Shown in pieces: positions 41,788 to 50,193 of a DNA stretch of 64,000 nt. Source of the stretch: Christensenella sp. UBA7102 (GTDB lineage: Bacteria; Bacillota; Clostridia; Christensenellales; UBA1750); contig DKYK01000030.1 of NCBI GenBank assembly GCA_002492415.1, positions 5,578 through 69,577 of the forward strand, written 5' to 3'. The notes beneath the pieces were generated by a model that did no database searches, was not told where the DNA came from, and was given only the letters and a program-made list of their open reading frames with translations. The position numbers and the translations under genes were made by a program. How positions within the stretch are numbered: position 1 is the first letter of the stretch; the number at the start of each line of letters is the position of its first letter.

Positions 41788-43614
41788 ATGAAGGAAGTTA
41801 CCGCCCGCGTGCTGGTCATCGGCACGGGCTGCGCGGGCTATGCCGCGGCGGAGAACCTGTCCCGCCTGGGAGTGCCGGACGTGCTGCTTCTCAGTGCGGG
41901 CATCCACCGCGGCACCTCACGAAACACGGGCAGCGACAAGCAGACTTACTACAAGCTCTCGCTCTGTTCCGACCGCAGGGACAGCGTGTACGACATGGCG
42001 CAGGATCTGTTTTCCGGCGGCTGTGTCGATGGCGATACTGCGCTGTGCGAGGCCGCAGGCAGCGCCCGCGCCTTTCTGCGGCTCAACGACCTGGGGGTGC
42101 CCTTTCCCACCAATCGCTTTGGCGAGTTCGTGGGCTATCGCACCGATCACGATTCCCGCATGCGCGCCACCTCCGCCGGCCCCCTCACCTCCAAGCTGAT
42201 GACCGAGGCGCTTCAACGTGCCGTCGAGCGCGCTGGCGTGCCCACGCTGGCCCCGATGCAGGCCGTGCGGCTCGTCGTGCGGGAGAACCGCATCCACGGC
42301 GTGCTCGCGCTGGACACCTCGCGTCTGCAGGATGACTATGGCCTGACGCTCATCCGCACGCCGTTTGTTGTGCTGTGCACGGGCGGCCCTGCGCTGGCTT
42401 ATGACAGCGTCGTTTACCCGGAGAGTCAGTCGGGTGGAACGGGCATGGCGCTGGCTGCGGGTGCGGAGGCCTGCAATCTCAATCAATGGCAGTACGGATT
42501 GGCTAGCACCTCCTTCCGTTGGAATCTGTCGGGCAGCTATCAGCAGGTGCTGCCGCGCTACGTCTCCATCGATGAGCATGGCGTCGGGCACGAATTTCTG
42601 CCGGATGCGCTGGGCGGCGCCGCGGAAGCGCTCAACATGACCTTTCTCAAGGGCTATCAGTGGCCCTTTGACAGCCAAAAGGCCGTGGAGGGCTCCTCCC
42701 GCGTGGATCTTGCGGTGCACGCCGAGCGTTTGAAGGGCCGCCGCGTGTACCTGGACTATGCGCATGACCCCGCTGGGCTGGACGCAGGGTTCACTCTGCT
42801 CGGCAGCGAGGCGCGGGAGTACCTGGCGCGCTCGGGATGCCTGGTTCCGACGCCCATCGAGCGCTTGCGCCGCATGAACCCGCAGTCCGTGCAGCTCTAC
42901 CGCAGCCATGGCATCGATTTGGCTGATCAGCTGCTGCCCATCGCCGTGTGCGCGCAGCATTGTAACGGCGGCCTTGCGGTAGATGCAAACTGGCGCACCA
43001 GTATCGAGGGCCTCTATTGCGCGGGCGAGGCGGCGGGCACGTTTGGCATTGCGCGCCCGGGGGGTTCTGCGCTCAATTCTACACAGGTGGGCGCACAGCG
43101 CGCCGCCGAACACATCGCCTATGCCGCGCAGTTCAGCCCGGTGGACGAGGCTGCCTGTCGAGAGGCTGTGCAGATGCTGCGGCAGGATATTGCGTCCCTG
43201 CTCGCAGGAAAAGGCCCGCATCACCTGACCGTGCGCCGTGATATGCAGGCGCTCATGACGCGCTGCGCCGCGTTTTCCCGTGATATTCAGCAGATGCAGC
43301 GCATGGCGGAGGCGCTTGCGCAGTTACCCGCACTGTCCGCACAGGGGGTGGGTGACCTGCCCGCCGCTTTCGACACGCTGGATGTGCTCGCTGTGCAGCG
43401 CGCGATGCTGTCGGCAATGCTGCTGTCGGCCCGCACCTCCGGCAGCTTGGGCTCCGCGCTCGTTCCCGATGCTCCTGCGGGCGACCCCATGCGCGGCCAT
43501 ACGCTTCATACCCGTGGCAGCGACAGCGCCTATCTCCCGGTCCGCCCCCTGCCCCGCACCGACGATTGGTTTGAGACGGTCTGGCAGCAGTTCAACGAGC
43601 GCCACGGCATCTAG
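41788..43614 (+). CDS. FAD-dependent oxidoreductase, fumarate reductase/L-aspartate oxidase-like flavoprotein
   Basis: A 608-residue flavoprotein of the succinate dehydrogenase/fumarate reductase family. The dinucleotide-binding loop is VIGTGCAGYAAAENLSRLG, followed by the SRNTGSDKQTYYK segment that binds FAD phosphates, GGTGMALAAGAEACNLNQWQYG, and the C-terminal signature HCNGGLAVDANWRTSIEGLYCAGEAAGTFGIARPGGSALNSTQVGAQRAAEHI. No heme, FMN or signal peptide is present, so it is cytoplasmic. It may oxidise or reduce an unsaturated or hydroxylated acid. The ATG at 41788 is 10 bp after the PHP stop. Confidence 0.85.
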   Translation: MKEVTARVLVIGTGCAGYAAAENLSRLGVPDVLLLSAGIHRGTSRNTGSDKQTYYKLSLCSDRRDSVYDMAQDLFSGGCVDGDTALCEAAGSARAFLRLNDLGVPFPTNRFGEFVGYRTDHDSRMRATSAGPLTSKLMTEALQRAVERAGVPTLAPMQAVRLVVRENRIHGVLALDTSRLQDDYGLTLIRTPFVVLCTGGPALAYDSVVYPESQSGGTGMALAAGAEACNLNQWQYGLASTSFRWNLSGSYQQVLPRYVSIDEHGVGHEFLPDALGGAAEALNMTFLKGYQWPFDSQKAVEGSSRVDLAVHAERLKGRRVYLDYAHDPAGLDAGFTLLGSEAREYLARSGCLVPTPIERLRRMNPQSVQLYRSHGIDLADQLLPIAVCAQHCNGGLAVDANWRTSIEGLYCAGEAAGTFGIARPGGSALNSTQVGAQRAAEHIAYAAQFSPVDEAACREAVQMLRQDIASLLAGKGPHHLTVRRDMQALMTRCAAFSRDIQQMQRMAEALAQLPALSAQGVGDLPAAFDTLDVLAVQRAMLSAMLLSARTSGSLGSALVPDAPAGDPMRGHTLHTRGSDSAYLPVRPLPRTDDWFETVWQQFNERHGI

Positions 43615-43632
43615 AGCTGCTTCTGCCCAGTG

Positions 43633-43672
43633 CAATGCCCCGGAAAAGCCAAACTTTTCCGGGACATTGTTT
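43633..43672. terminator. Terminator hairpin
   Basis: A 16-bp stem with one mismatch (43633-43648 with 43654-43669) follows the flavoprotein gene and abuts the minus-strand ArsR stop at 43671. Confidence 0.7.
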
Positions 43673-44231
43673 ATTCTGCGCGCAGTGCGCGCCGGTAAAC
43701 GCCGTGATCGCGGGTGAGCAGTTTTTCGGCCACCAGGTCGCGCCGCAGCGTGCAGAAATCGTCGTAATAGTCCGCGAGCAGCAGATTGACCTCGCGCTCG
43801 GCGTAGTCGCGGTCCGGCTCAAAGGCCTTGACCACCTCCTCCAGTATGATGCGCTCCTTTTTGCGCTGTACGGGGATGGACTTCAGCTTTCCATATTCGA
43901 AGAATGCGTCCAACACCTTCTGTCGGTAGGCCGCGTCGCGTGCCGCCTGCTGCTCGGCATCCTCGGATTGCGCCGTCAGAATGTCCAGCATGGATAAATC
44001 GAATACCTCGCGCTGCAGCGAGTACATCATGTAGTACTGGCTCTTTTCACAGCGCACTGCGCCCGACTCCAGCAGCTTTTTCAGGTGAAAAGACACCGTG
44101 GGCGGCGTCAGATCCAGCCGTCCAGCCAGCTGCTCGACGTACATATCCTCCCGCGCCAGCGACTTGAGTATCTGCAACCGCGAGCGGTCGGCCAGACACT
44201 TGAACAGCCGCAGCGCCTCGTCCTCCGTCAT
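43671..44231 (-). CDS. ArsR-type HTH protein with DUF2087 domain
   Basis: A 186-residue regulator: winged helix (~1-85, LFKCLADRSRLQILKSLAREDMYVEQLAGRLDLTPPTVSFHLKKLLESGAV) and a C-terminal DUF2087 domain (RKKERIILEEVVKAFEPDRDYAEREVNLLLADYYDDFCTLRRDLVAEKLLTRDHGVYRRA). The metal-binding Cys motif of classic ArsR is absent. The ATG at 44231 overlaps the upstream gene's stop (ATGA); an ATG 15 bp earlier is also in frame. Coupling to that gene suggests the two act together. Confidence 0.83.
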   Translation of the reverse strand: MTEDEALRLFKCLADRSRLQILKSLAREDMYVEQLAGRLDLTPPTVSFHLKKLLESGAVRCEKSQYYMMYSLQREVFDLSMLDILTAQSEDAEQQAARDAAYRQKVLDAFFEYGKLKSIPVQRKKERIILEEVVKAFEPDRDYAEREVNLLLADYYDDFCTLRRDLVAEKLLTRDHGVYRRALRAE

Positions 44232-44599
44232 GCTTTCGCCCCCCATAATTCCTCTGCTTGCGCGCGGATGTCCCGTACTGCCTGCAGCTTGATATGCTCG
44301 ATGTGTGCCCGTTGTGCGTCTGCGTGCGCCTCAGCTTGCTGCAACGCCTGTTCCCAGCCGCGCGGGATACTCTCCAAGCGCCCAAAAAAGAAGCGCTTTA
44401 GCGCATCTTCGTCTTGCTCGTGGTCGCGCGCCACGCCCAGCACGGTCTTGAAAATGTCGAACACGTTGCCGCGGATACGTGCGAATATCGCCTCATCCCC
44501 GCGCTGTGCTGCACGCAGTGCTTCTTCCTGCGCCCTGCAATCCTTCAGGTTTTCGTCAAAGTAACGCATCATGCTCCGGAGTTTGTCGTCGTTCATCAT
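44228..44599 (-). CDS. Small helical protein coupled to ArsR-DUF2087
   Basis: A 123-residue protein that I do not recognise. It is nearly all alpha-helical and charged (MRYFDENLKDCRAQEEALRAAQRGDEAIFARIRGNVFDIFKTVLGVARDHEQ..., then a long Gln/Ala-rich helix with AEAHADAQRAHIEHIKLQAV). No signal or membrane segment. ATG 44599 follows GAGGA at a better distance than the in-frame ATG 44611. It has a consensus promoter and overlaps the ArsR gene by 4 bp, so it may be its co-regulator or target. Confidence 0.6.
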   Translation of the reverse strand: MMNDDKLRSMMRYFDENLKDCRAQEEALRAAQRGDEAIFARIRGNVFDIFKTVLGVARDHEQDEDALKRFFFGRLESIPRGWEQALQQAEAHADAQRAHIEHIKLQAVRDIRAQAEELWGAKA

Positions 44600-44636
44600 G
44601 GTAATCCTCATGCTCTCTTTCCGCTCACCCAATCTG

Positions 44637-44665
44637 ATTATATAATAATCGAAATGAAATGTCAA
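44637..44665 (-). promoter_or_regulatory. Perfect consensus sigma-A promoter
   Basis: On the minus strand TTGACA (44665-44660), 17-bp spacer, TATAAT (44642-44637): both hexamers match the consensus exactly. Confidence 0.88.
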
Positions 44666-44708
44666 TATGTGATTAGAAGATCGCATGCAAACCGCGTGGC
44701 GTATATCG

Positions 44709-44753
44709 AAAAAGAGCCGCCGCTTTCCCAATGCTTCAGGGAAAAGCGGCGGC
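44709..44753 (-). terminator. Terminator of the lacI-yfcC operon
   Basis: A 14-bp stem (44716-44729 with 44739-44753) followed on the minus strand by CTCTTTTTC. Confidence 0.8.
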
Positions 44754-44797
44754 CTATTGATGCGGAAAGAGGGCAGGTGCTGCAGCGGCGCACCGTG

Positions 44798-46258
44798 CTA
44801 TGCATAGCCCACGGCAACGGCAAAAATCAGAAGCAGAGCCGTCAAGATCAGCACGGCTAGCTGCAGTTTCCACGTCCAGCGGAACCATTTTGTGTAGGGA
44901 ATATCCATCATGCCAAGCACGATGAGCAGCATCGCGTTGGTGGGGAAAAACACATTGGTGAAGCCGTCTCCGAAGCAGAAGGCCAGCACCACGCTCTGCC
45001 GCGTCAGCCCGATCAGGTCGGCCAGCGGCACGATCAGCGGCATGATCAGAAAGGCCTTGGAGGCTGCACTGGAGACAAAGAACTGGAAAACCAGGACGAT
45101 TGCGTACAGGATGAGGATTGCAGCAAAGGGCGTCATGCCCTGCAGGAGCGTGTGCGCGCCATGCAGCAGCGTGTCCAGTATACCACCCTGCTCAATGATG
45201 TGCCGCACCGACATGGACAGCAGAATCAGTACCGCGCCAGGCGCCATGCTCAACAATCCCGAACCGAAATCCTTCCAGATTCCTTTGGGATTGTATTGCG
45301 ATACAACGCCCGCAATCAGCGCGCCGCAGGGCAGCGCAAGGGCCATCACCACCATGGTGTAGTCCGAAAGGCCGGGGATCGTCAGCGCCAGCAGCACATA
45401 ACAAAATACGCATCCCAGCGCGGCCAGGAATACGGCAGCGGCCTTTTTCACCGCGCGATTGGCCAGAATCTCATCGTCATCGGAGGGGGGCAGCGTTTTG
45501 CGGCGCGCCTCATCCTGCGCAAACGTGTAGGAAAGACGCGGGTTTTTCTCTACCTTTTTGGCGTGCCGCACCAGAAACAGGCACAGCAGAGCGTAGATGA
45601 ACGCGAACACGATCAGCCGCAGCCACAGGCCGGAGAACAGCGGAACGCCCGCCAGCTTTTGCGCGACGGCCACGGTAAAGGGATTGAACGTGCCTGCAGC
45701 AAAGCCGAACCCCACTGAAAGAAGGCTCATTCCGATTCCCGTGAGCGTGTCCCACCCCAGCGCCAGCGACAGCAGCACCAGCAGCGGGACCAGCGGCACC
45801 GTTTCTTCCAGCAGGCCCATCGTGGAGCCCAGCGCCATGCACAGCAGAGAAATCAGGCACAGCAGCAAGTATTTTTTACCTCCGAAGCGGTGGATGGTGG
45901 CAGCGATGAGGTAGCGGAATACACCCGCACGATCCAGCACCGAAAACGCGCCGCCCACCAGCAGGATGAATACGATGATGACGATGGCGGTCAGCGCCTG
46001 TGCATCGCCCAACATTTCAATGGGTGCGGTAAACCAACGCCAAACGGGCAGGCGACCGGCGCCGGGCGTCAGTGCATAAGACCCCTCTACCACCACTTCG
46101 TTGCCGGCAGCGTCGAGTATGCGCTCATACTGGCCCTGCGGCAATACGCGGGTGAGTACGCCCGCCAGCACCATCAGCGTCAGCAGGATGGCGACCGTCG
46201 AGAGGAAAGAACGGGTGCTTACGTGTAGACTGCCCCGATCGGATTTACTGTTCTGCAT
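44798..46258 (-). CDS. YfcC family membrane transporter
   Basis: A 486-residue integral membrane protein of the YfcC/ArcD-like (IT superfamily) group. About twelve hydrophobic segments are present, with an extracellular loop carrying LPQGQYERILDAAGNEVVVEGSY typical of the family, GLLEETVPLVPLLVLLSLALGWDTLTGIGM and FGFAAGTFNPFTVAVAQ. Relatives carry basic amino acids, peptides or C4-dicarboxylates; substrate unknown. It follows the lacI-type gene by 22 bp in the same operon. Confidence 0.85.
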   Translation of the reverse strand: MQNSKSDRGSLHVSTRSFLSTVAILLTLMVLAGVLTRVLPQGQYERILDAAGNEVVVEGSYALTPGAGRLPVWRWFTAPIEMLGDAQALTAIVIIVFILLVGGAFSVLDRAGVFRYLIAATIHRFGGKKYLLLCLISLLCMALGSTMGLLEETVPLVPLLVLLSLALGWDTLTGIGMSLLSVGFGFAAGTFNPFTVAVAQKLAGVPLFSGLWLRLIVFAFIYALLCLFLVRHAKKVEKNPRLSYTFAQDEARRKTLPPSDDDEILANRAVKKAAAVFLAALGCVFCYVLLALTIPGLSDYTMVVMALALPCGALIAGVVSQYNPKGIWKDFGSGLLSMAPGAVLILLSMSVRHIIEQGGILDTLLHGAHTLLQGMTPFAAILILYAIVLVFQFFVSSAASKAFLIMPLIVPLADLIGLTRQSVVLAFCFGDGFTNVFFPTNAMLLIVLGMMDIPYTKWFRWTWKLQLAVLILTALLLIFAVAVGYA

Positions 46259-46280
46259 GGGATACGCCCTCCTGATTCAG

Positions 46281-47300
46281 CTAATTTGCGGGAGATTCAA
46301 TGCGGCGCACACTGCTGCGCTCCACCAGCCATACATCCTGCTGGATGCACTCAGCAGGGGCAGTTTTATCGCAAATGTGGCGCACCAGTATGTCCACGGC
46401 GGCGCGAGCCTTTCCTGCGATGTCCTGTCCTAGCGTGGTCAGCGGCGGCTGCGTCATGCCGGCCAGCGGCAGGTCGTCAAATCCCATCACGGAGACGTCC
46501 TGCGGCACGCTGCGTCCTTGCCGCCGCAGCACATGGATGATCTGCGCTGCAATGCGATCCGCCGTGCAAAAGAGAGCGGTGGGTGCGGCAGGATGGTCGA
46601 GCAGTGCGCGCAGCATCGCCTCCTGATGCTCCGGCTCGGGAAGGGTCAGCACGTTTTCAGGAGAAAGGGACAGGCTGCGGCGCGCCAGCTCCTCGGAAAA
46701 CCCCTGCAAGCGCAGCTGGTCCACGCCGCTCTCTTCCACGCTGTTGCCGATGAAGGCCAGCCGTACATGTCCCATGTCCGTCAGATACTGCGCTGCAATG
46801 CGCCCGCCCGTCAGGTCGTCCACGCAGACGTAGTTCATGTCGGGTATGGGAAAGTAGGTATCGGTGAGCACTGCGGGCACGGAAGAGAGCCCCTTGATAT
46901 ACTGTAAATTGCGGTCGAACGCGCCGCACAGCACGGCGCCGGCCACATTCCAGCCCAGCAGGTCGCGCTCCACGTCGCGGTAATCGTCGGTAAAGCGCAG
47001 CAGCGGGAAGTATCCCTGGCGCTGAAGCTCGATGGTCACATCGCCGATGAACTCGGCCATGTAAGGATTGCGAAACATGTTCTCGCCCTCGTGCCCCTGG
47101 GCGATGATGGCCACGATGTGGCTCTCTCGCTGTGCGAGCGAGCGGGCGGCCTGGTTGGGCACATAGCCGCTGCGGCGGATGATTTCCTCTATGCGTTCGA
47201 TGGTAGCGGCCGAGACTCGCCCCGCATTGCCGTTGATGACGTTGGAGACGGTGGTCATGCTCACGCCCGCCTCGCGCGCGATCTCTTTGAGTGTTACCAA
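46281..47300 (-). CDS. LacI family transcriptional regulator
   Basis: A 339-residue LacI/GalR repressor: helix-turn-helix with hinge (VTLKEIAREAGVSMTTVSNVINGNAGRVSAATIERIEEIIRRSGYVPNQAARSL) and a periplasmic-binding-like sensor domain (~60-335, FDDLPLAGMTQPPLTTL near the end). A TTG at 47300 is chosen because GAGGGA precedes it by 7 nt and the protein then begins at the usual L/MVTLKEIA; an in-frame ATG at 47315 is the alternative and lacks a clear ribosome site. It heads the operon with yfcC and lies near the GH31 locus, whose promoter carries palindromes. Confidence 0.92.
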   Translation of the reverse strand: MVTLKEIAREAGVSMTTVSNVINGNAGRVSAATIERIEEIIRRSGYVPNQAARSLAQRESHIVAIIAQGHEGENMFRNPYMAEFIGDVTIELQRQGYFPLLRFTDDYRDVERDLLGWNVAGAVLCGAFDRNLQYIKGLSSVPAVLTDTYFPIPDMNYVCVDDLTGGRIAAQYLTDMGHVRLAFIGNSVEESGVDQLRLQGFSEELARRSLSLSPENVLTLPEPEHQEAMLRALLDHPAAPTALFCTADRIAAQIIHVLRRQGRSVPQDVSVMGFDDLPLAGMTQPPLTTLGQDIAGKARAAVDILVRHICDKTAPAECIQQDVWLVERSSVRRIESPAN

Positions 47301-47334
47301 GTTCACATCCCTCATCTTTTTGCCTGTGTTTTTT

Positions 47335-47363
47335 ACTATATCATATCCTTTGAAATGGCGCAA
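47335..47363 (-). promoter_or_regulatory. Promoter of lacI-yfcC
   Basis: On the minus strand TTGCGC (47363-47358), 17-bp spacer, TATAGT (47340-47335). Confidence 0.65.
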
Positions 47364-47380
47364 GGATGGAAAAAGCGCGG

Positions 47381-47710
47381 CTACTTTGCCCCCGTGAGCA
47401 CGCAAACGTGTGCGTGGCGCAGCATGTCGGCGAACAGCGCGTCGGGCAGGGCATCCGGATAAACGGTGATGAAATAGGGCGCCTGCACGGGCGGACAGTG
47501 GAATCCACGCCTCACCGCGCCGGGAAACTGTGCGCGCCACACCTCGCCCATCAGGCGCGTACAGCGCAGCGTCACCTTATCCGGGTACACCTGGGCAAAG
47601 ATGCGGCTCTTCGGCCCTGCCTTGTAGCAGACGGGCAGCGGCCCAAAGGGGAAGCACTCTCATGCGCCTTCCAGCTGCGCACAGGCCGCGAGATACTGCT
47701 GCATATCCAT
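47381..47710 (-). pseudogene. MmcQ/YjbR family gene interrupted by an in-frame TGA
   Basis: The frame starts at ATG 47710 behind GGGAGGA and runs MDMQQYLAACAQLEGA, then TGA at codon 17 (47662-47660), then ECFPFGPLPVCYKAGPKSRIFAQVYPDKVTLRC... to the stop at 47381. The text on both sides of the TGA matches the YjbR/MmcQ family, where the N-terminal LPG-A-x-E-x-x-PFG motif is continuous, so codon 17 was a sense codon. With the stop, only residues from an internal start could be made. YjbR proteins have a CyaY-like DNA-binding-type fold of unknown function, about 110-120 residues. Confidence 0.8.
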
Positions 47711-47758
47711 TTCATTTCCTCCCTTATAGCTATTATAGCATATCTTTCGACAGATGTA

Positions 47759-47787
47759 TTGACAATTGGAAGAATGTGCGATATGAT
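47759..47787 (+). promoter_or_regulatory. Sigma-A promoter of GH31 gene
   Basis: TTGACA (47759-47764), 17-bp spacer, TATGAT (47782-47787). Confidence 0.8.
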
Positions 47788-47795
47788 GAACTAAA

Positions 47796-47824
47796 GTTTA
47801 ACGCTAAACGTAATGAAGCTTCAT
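47796..47824. promoter_or_regulatory. Tandem palindromes, candidate repressor operators
   Basis: GTTTAACGCTAAAC (47796-47809, 5-bp arms) and the perfect palindrome ATGAAGCTTCAT (47813-47824) lie right after the -10 box, where a bound repressor would block transcription. The first has the central CG step and arm layout of LacI-family sites. The nearby LacI-type protein is a candidate. Confidence 0.5.
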
Positions 47825-47846
47825 GAGATAAAGGAGCGAAAAGAGC

Positions 47847-50150
47847 ATGTCAACATCCATTCTTGGTTCGGTCTACCGCATCACTTTTCTCACTTCGCGC
47901 CTGGTGCGCCTGGAGTATCAGCCCGAGGGACGATTTGAGGATGCGCCCACAACGCTGGCGCGCTGCCGGGAATTCCCTGAGGTGGCCGTCACGCAGGTGC
48001 GCGGCGCACATGGCTTAGAGCTTGACACCGAGTACCTGCACATTGTGTATGACGAAAAGGCGTTCACGGAGCATGGCCTGTCCATCGCGGTCAAGGGCAA
48101 CCTGAGCGCCTATACGAGCACCTGGCGCTATGGGCAGGCATTCAAAACGCTCGGAGGGACTGCGCGCACGCTGGACACTGCCAACGGCGCCATTGCGTTG
48201 GAGCCGGGCCTCATCTCCCGCGACGGCTTTTCCGTGCTGGATGACAGCGTGTCCATGGAGCTGGGCGAGACGGGCGACTTCCATCCGCGCAGCGTCAAGG
48301 AGATCGATCTGTATTTCTTCGGCTACGGGCACGACTACGCGCAGTGCCTGAAGGACTTTTACAAGCTCTCGGGTGCTACGCCGATGCTGCCCCGGTATGC
48401 GCTGGGCAACTGGTGGAGCCGCTACCACGAGTACACAGAGGAGAGCTACCGAAAGCTGCTGGACGATTTTGCGGCGCACGACGTGCCGCTGTCGGTGGCG
48501 GTGTTCGACATGGACTGGCACCTGACGGACGTGCCCTATGGCAGCGGCTGGACAGGATATACCTGGAATAAAGACTTTTTCCCCGATCCGTCGCGGTTCC
48601 TGCGCGAGGTGCACGACCGCGGGCTGCGCGTCACGCTCAACCTGCACCCGGCGGGCGGCGTGCAGCCGCACGAGGCGCAGTACGAGGCCTTCTGCCGGGC
48701 GATGGGCCGCGATCCGGAGCAGAAGCTGGGCATTGACTTTGATGCGGCGGACGAAACATTCATGAGGGCTTATTACGAGCAGCTGCACCGCCCACTGGAG
48801 GACGAGGGCGTAGACTTCTGGTGGATTGACTGGCAGCAGGGCGGTGTGAGCAGCGTCGAAGGGCTGGATCCCCTGTGGGTGCTCAACGAAGGCCATTACC
48901 GCGATACGCAGCGCAACGGCAAGCGCAGCCTGATCCTGTCGCGCTACGCGGGTCCCGGCTCGCACCGTTGCCCGGTCGGCTTTTCGGGCGACACCATCGT
49001 CACCTGGGCGTCACTGGACTTCCAGCCGTATTTCACCGCCACGGCATCCAACATCGGCTACCCGTGGTGGAGCCACGACATCGGCGGGCACATGAACGGC
49101 GCGCGCGACGATGAAATGGCCGCGCGCTGGCTGGAATTCGGCGTGTTTTCGCCCATTGTGCGCCTGCACTCCTCCAAGAACCTGTTCGCGTCCAAGGAGC
49201 CGTGGACCTATGGGCCGCGGGCTTCGGCCATCATGCAAGAGCAGCTGCGGCTGCGGCACCGGCTGGTGCCCTACCTCTACACGGCGGCCGAGCGTTTGCA
49301 CACACAGGGTGAGCCGCTGATCCGGCCCATGTACTACGGCTGGCCCGAGCAGGAGGAGGCCTATCACGTGCCCAACCAATATCTGTTCGGCAGCGAGATG
49401 CTGGTCTGCCCCATCACGACGCCCATGAATCGCGTGCTGAACGCGGCGCCGGTCAAGGCCTGGCTGCCCGAGGGCGTGTGGTTCGACCTGGAGACGGGCA
49501 CTGTGTACACGGGCGATAAGCAGCTGACGCTGTACCGCGGCCTGGAGAGCATTCCGGTGCTGGTCAAGGCGGGCGGCATTGTGCCGCTTGCGGAGGACCT
49601 GCGCGCCGATCGCAACCCGGCGCATCTGACGCTGCGTGTGTTTGCGGGCGCGGACGGCGCATACACCCTCTATGAGGACGACGGCGTGAGCCTGGACAGC
49701 GCAGCGGTGCGCACGCACATTGCGTTGGATTGGGAAAAGGGCACGCTGCGTTTTGCCATGGAGGGAGAGCGTAACCTGCTGCCGGACAAACGTGTGTGGA
49801 ACGTAGAGTGCGTTGGGTTTGCGAACACGGCAGTCAAGGTGGATGGTAGGGACGTGGAGACGCACTACGACGCGGCGCGCAATGCGCTGTGCTTTACGGT
49901 GGAGACGGATGCCGCGTGCGATGGCGTGAAGGCGGAATTTACACGGGCGGCAATGGCGCAGGATGATTGGCTGGCGCGCGTGGAGCGCCGTCTGCAGGGC
50001 GTGCAGTCGCTGCTGGATGAGAAGGAAGCGGTGTGGAAGTTGCTGAAAAAGCGTGGACGCACGGCGGGCGCGATGAGCACGTTGCGGGCGATGTGCCAGA
50101 CTCCCGACCTGGCCGACTTCCTGGAAGAGGTCATCTGGGCGCAGGAATAA
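47847..50150 (+). CDS. Glycoside hydrolase family 31 alpha-glucosidase/xylosidase
   Basis: A 767-residue cytoplasmic GH31 enzyme. After an N-terminal beta-sandwich (~1-170) comes the (beta/alpha)8 barrel: RYALGNWWSRYHEYTEESYRKLL, SVAVFDMDWHL, the nucleophile-bearing VDFWWIDWQQGG, the acid/base region FSGDTIVTWASL and YPWWSHDIGGHM. C-terminal beta domains follow (~560-680), then a helical tail of ~90 residues (DDWLARVERRLQGVQSLLDEKEAVWKLLKKRGR), which is an unusual addition. The W-I-D-W-Q-Q-G nucleophile motif resembles GH31 enzymes other than maltases. Starts at ATG 47847 behind AAAGGAG. Confidence 0.92.
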   Translation: MSTSILGSVYRITFLTSRLVRLEYQPEGRFEDAPTTLARCREFPEVAVTQVRGAHGLELDTEYLHIVYDEKAFTEHGLSIAVKGNLSAYTSTWRYGQAFKTLGGTARTLDTANGAIALEPGLISRDGFSVLDDSVSMELGETGDFHPRSVKEIDLYFFGYGHDYAQCLKDFYKLSGATPMLPRYALGNWWSRYHEYTEESYRKLLDDFAAHDVPLSVAVFDMDWHLTDVPYGSGWTGYTWNKDFFPDPSRFLREVHDRGLRVTLNLHPAGGVQPHEAQYEAFCRAMGRDPEQKLGIDFDAADETFMRAYYEQLHRPLEDEGVDFWWIDWQQGGVSSVEGLDPLWVLNEGHYRDTQRNGKRSLILSRYAGPGSHRCPVGFSGDTIVTWASLDFQPYFTATASNIGYPWWSHDIGGHMNGARDDEMAARWLEFGVFSPIVRLHSSKNLFASKEPWTYGPRASAIMQEQLRLRHRLVPYLYTAAERLHTQGEPLIRPMYYGWPEQEEAYHVPNQYLFGSEMLVCPITTPMNRVLNAAPVKAWLPEGVWFDLETGTVYTGDKQLTLYRGLESIPVLVKAGGIVPLAEDLRADRNPAHLTLRVFAGADGAYTLYEDDGVSLDSAAVRTHIALDWEKGTLRFAMEGERNLLPDKRVWNVECVGFANTAVKVDGRDVETHYDAARNALCFTVETDAACDGVKAEFTRAAMAQDDWLARVERRLQGVQSLLDEKEAVWKLLKKRGRTAGAMSTLRAMCQTPDLADFLEEVIWAQE

Positions 50151-50193
50151 AGCGCTTCCTGCGGAGAATACTGCAGGAAAAGGAGGTGCGGTC

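Noticed and set aside
47660..47662. Genetic code with TGA as a sense codon
   Set aside because: mfd, pheT, zapA and many other intact genes of normal length end at TGA, so TGA is a regular stop.
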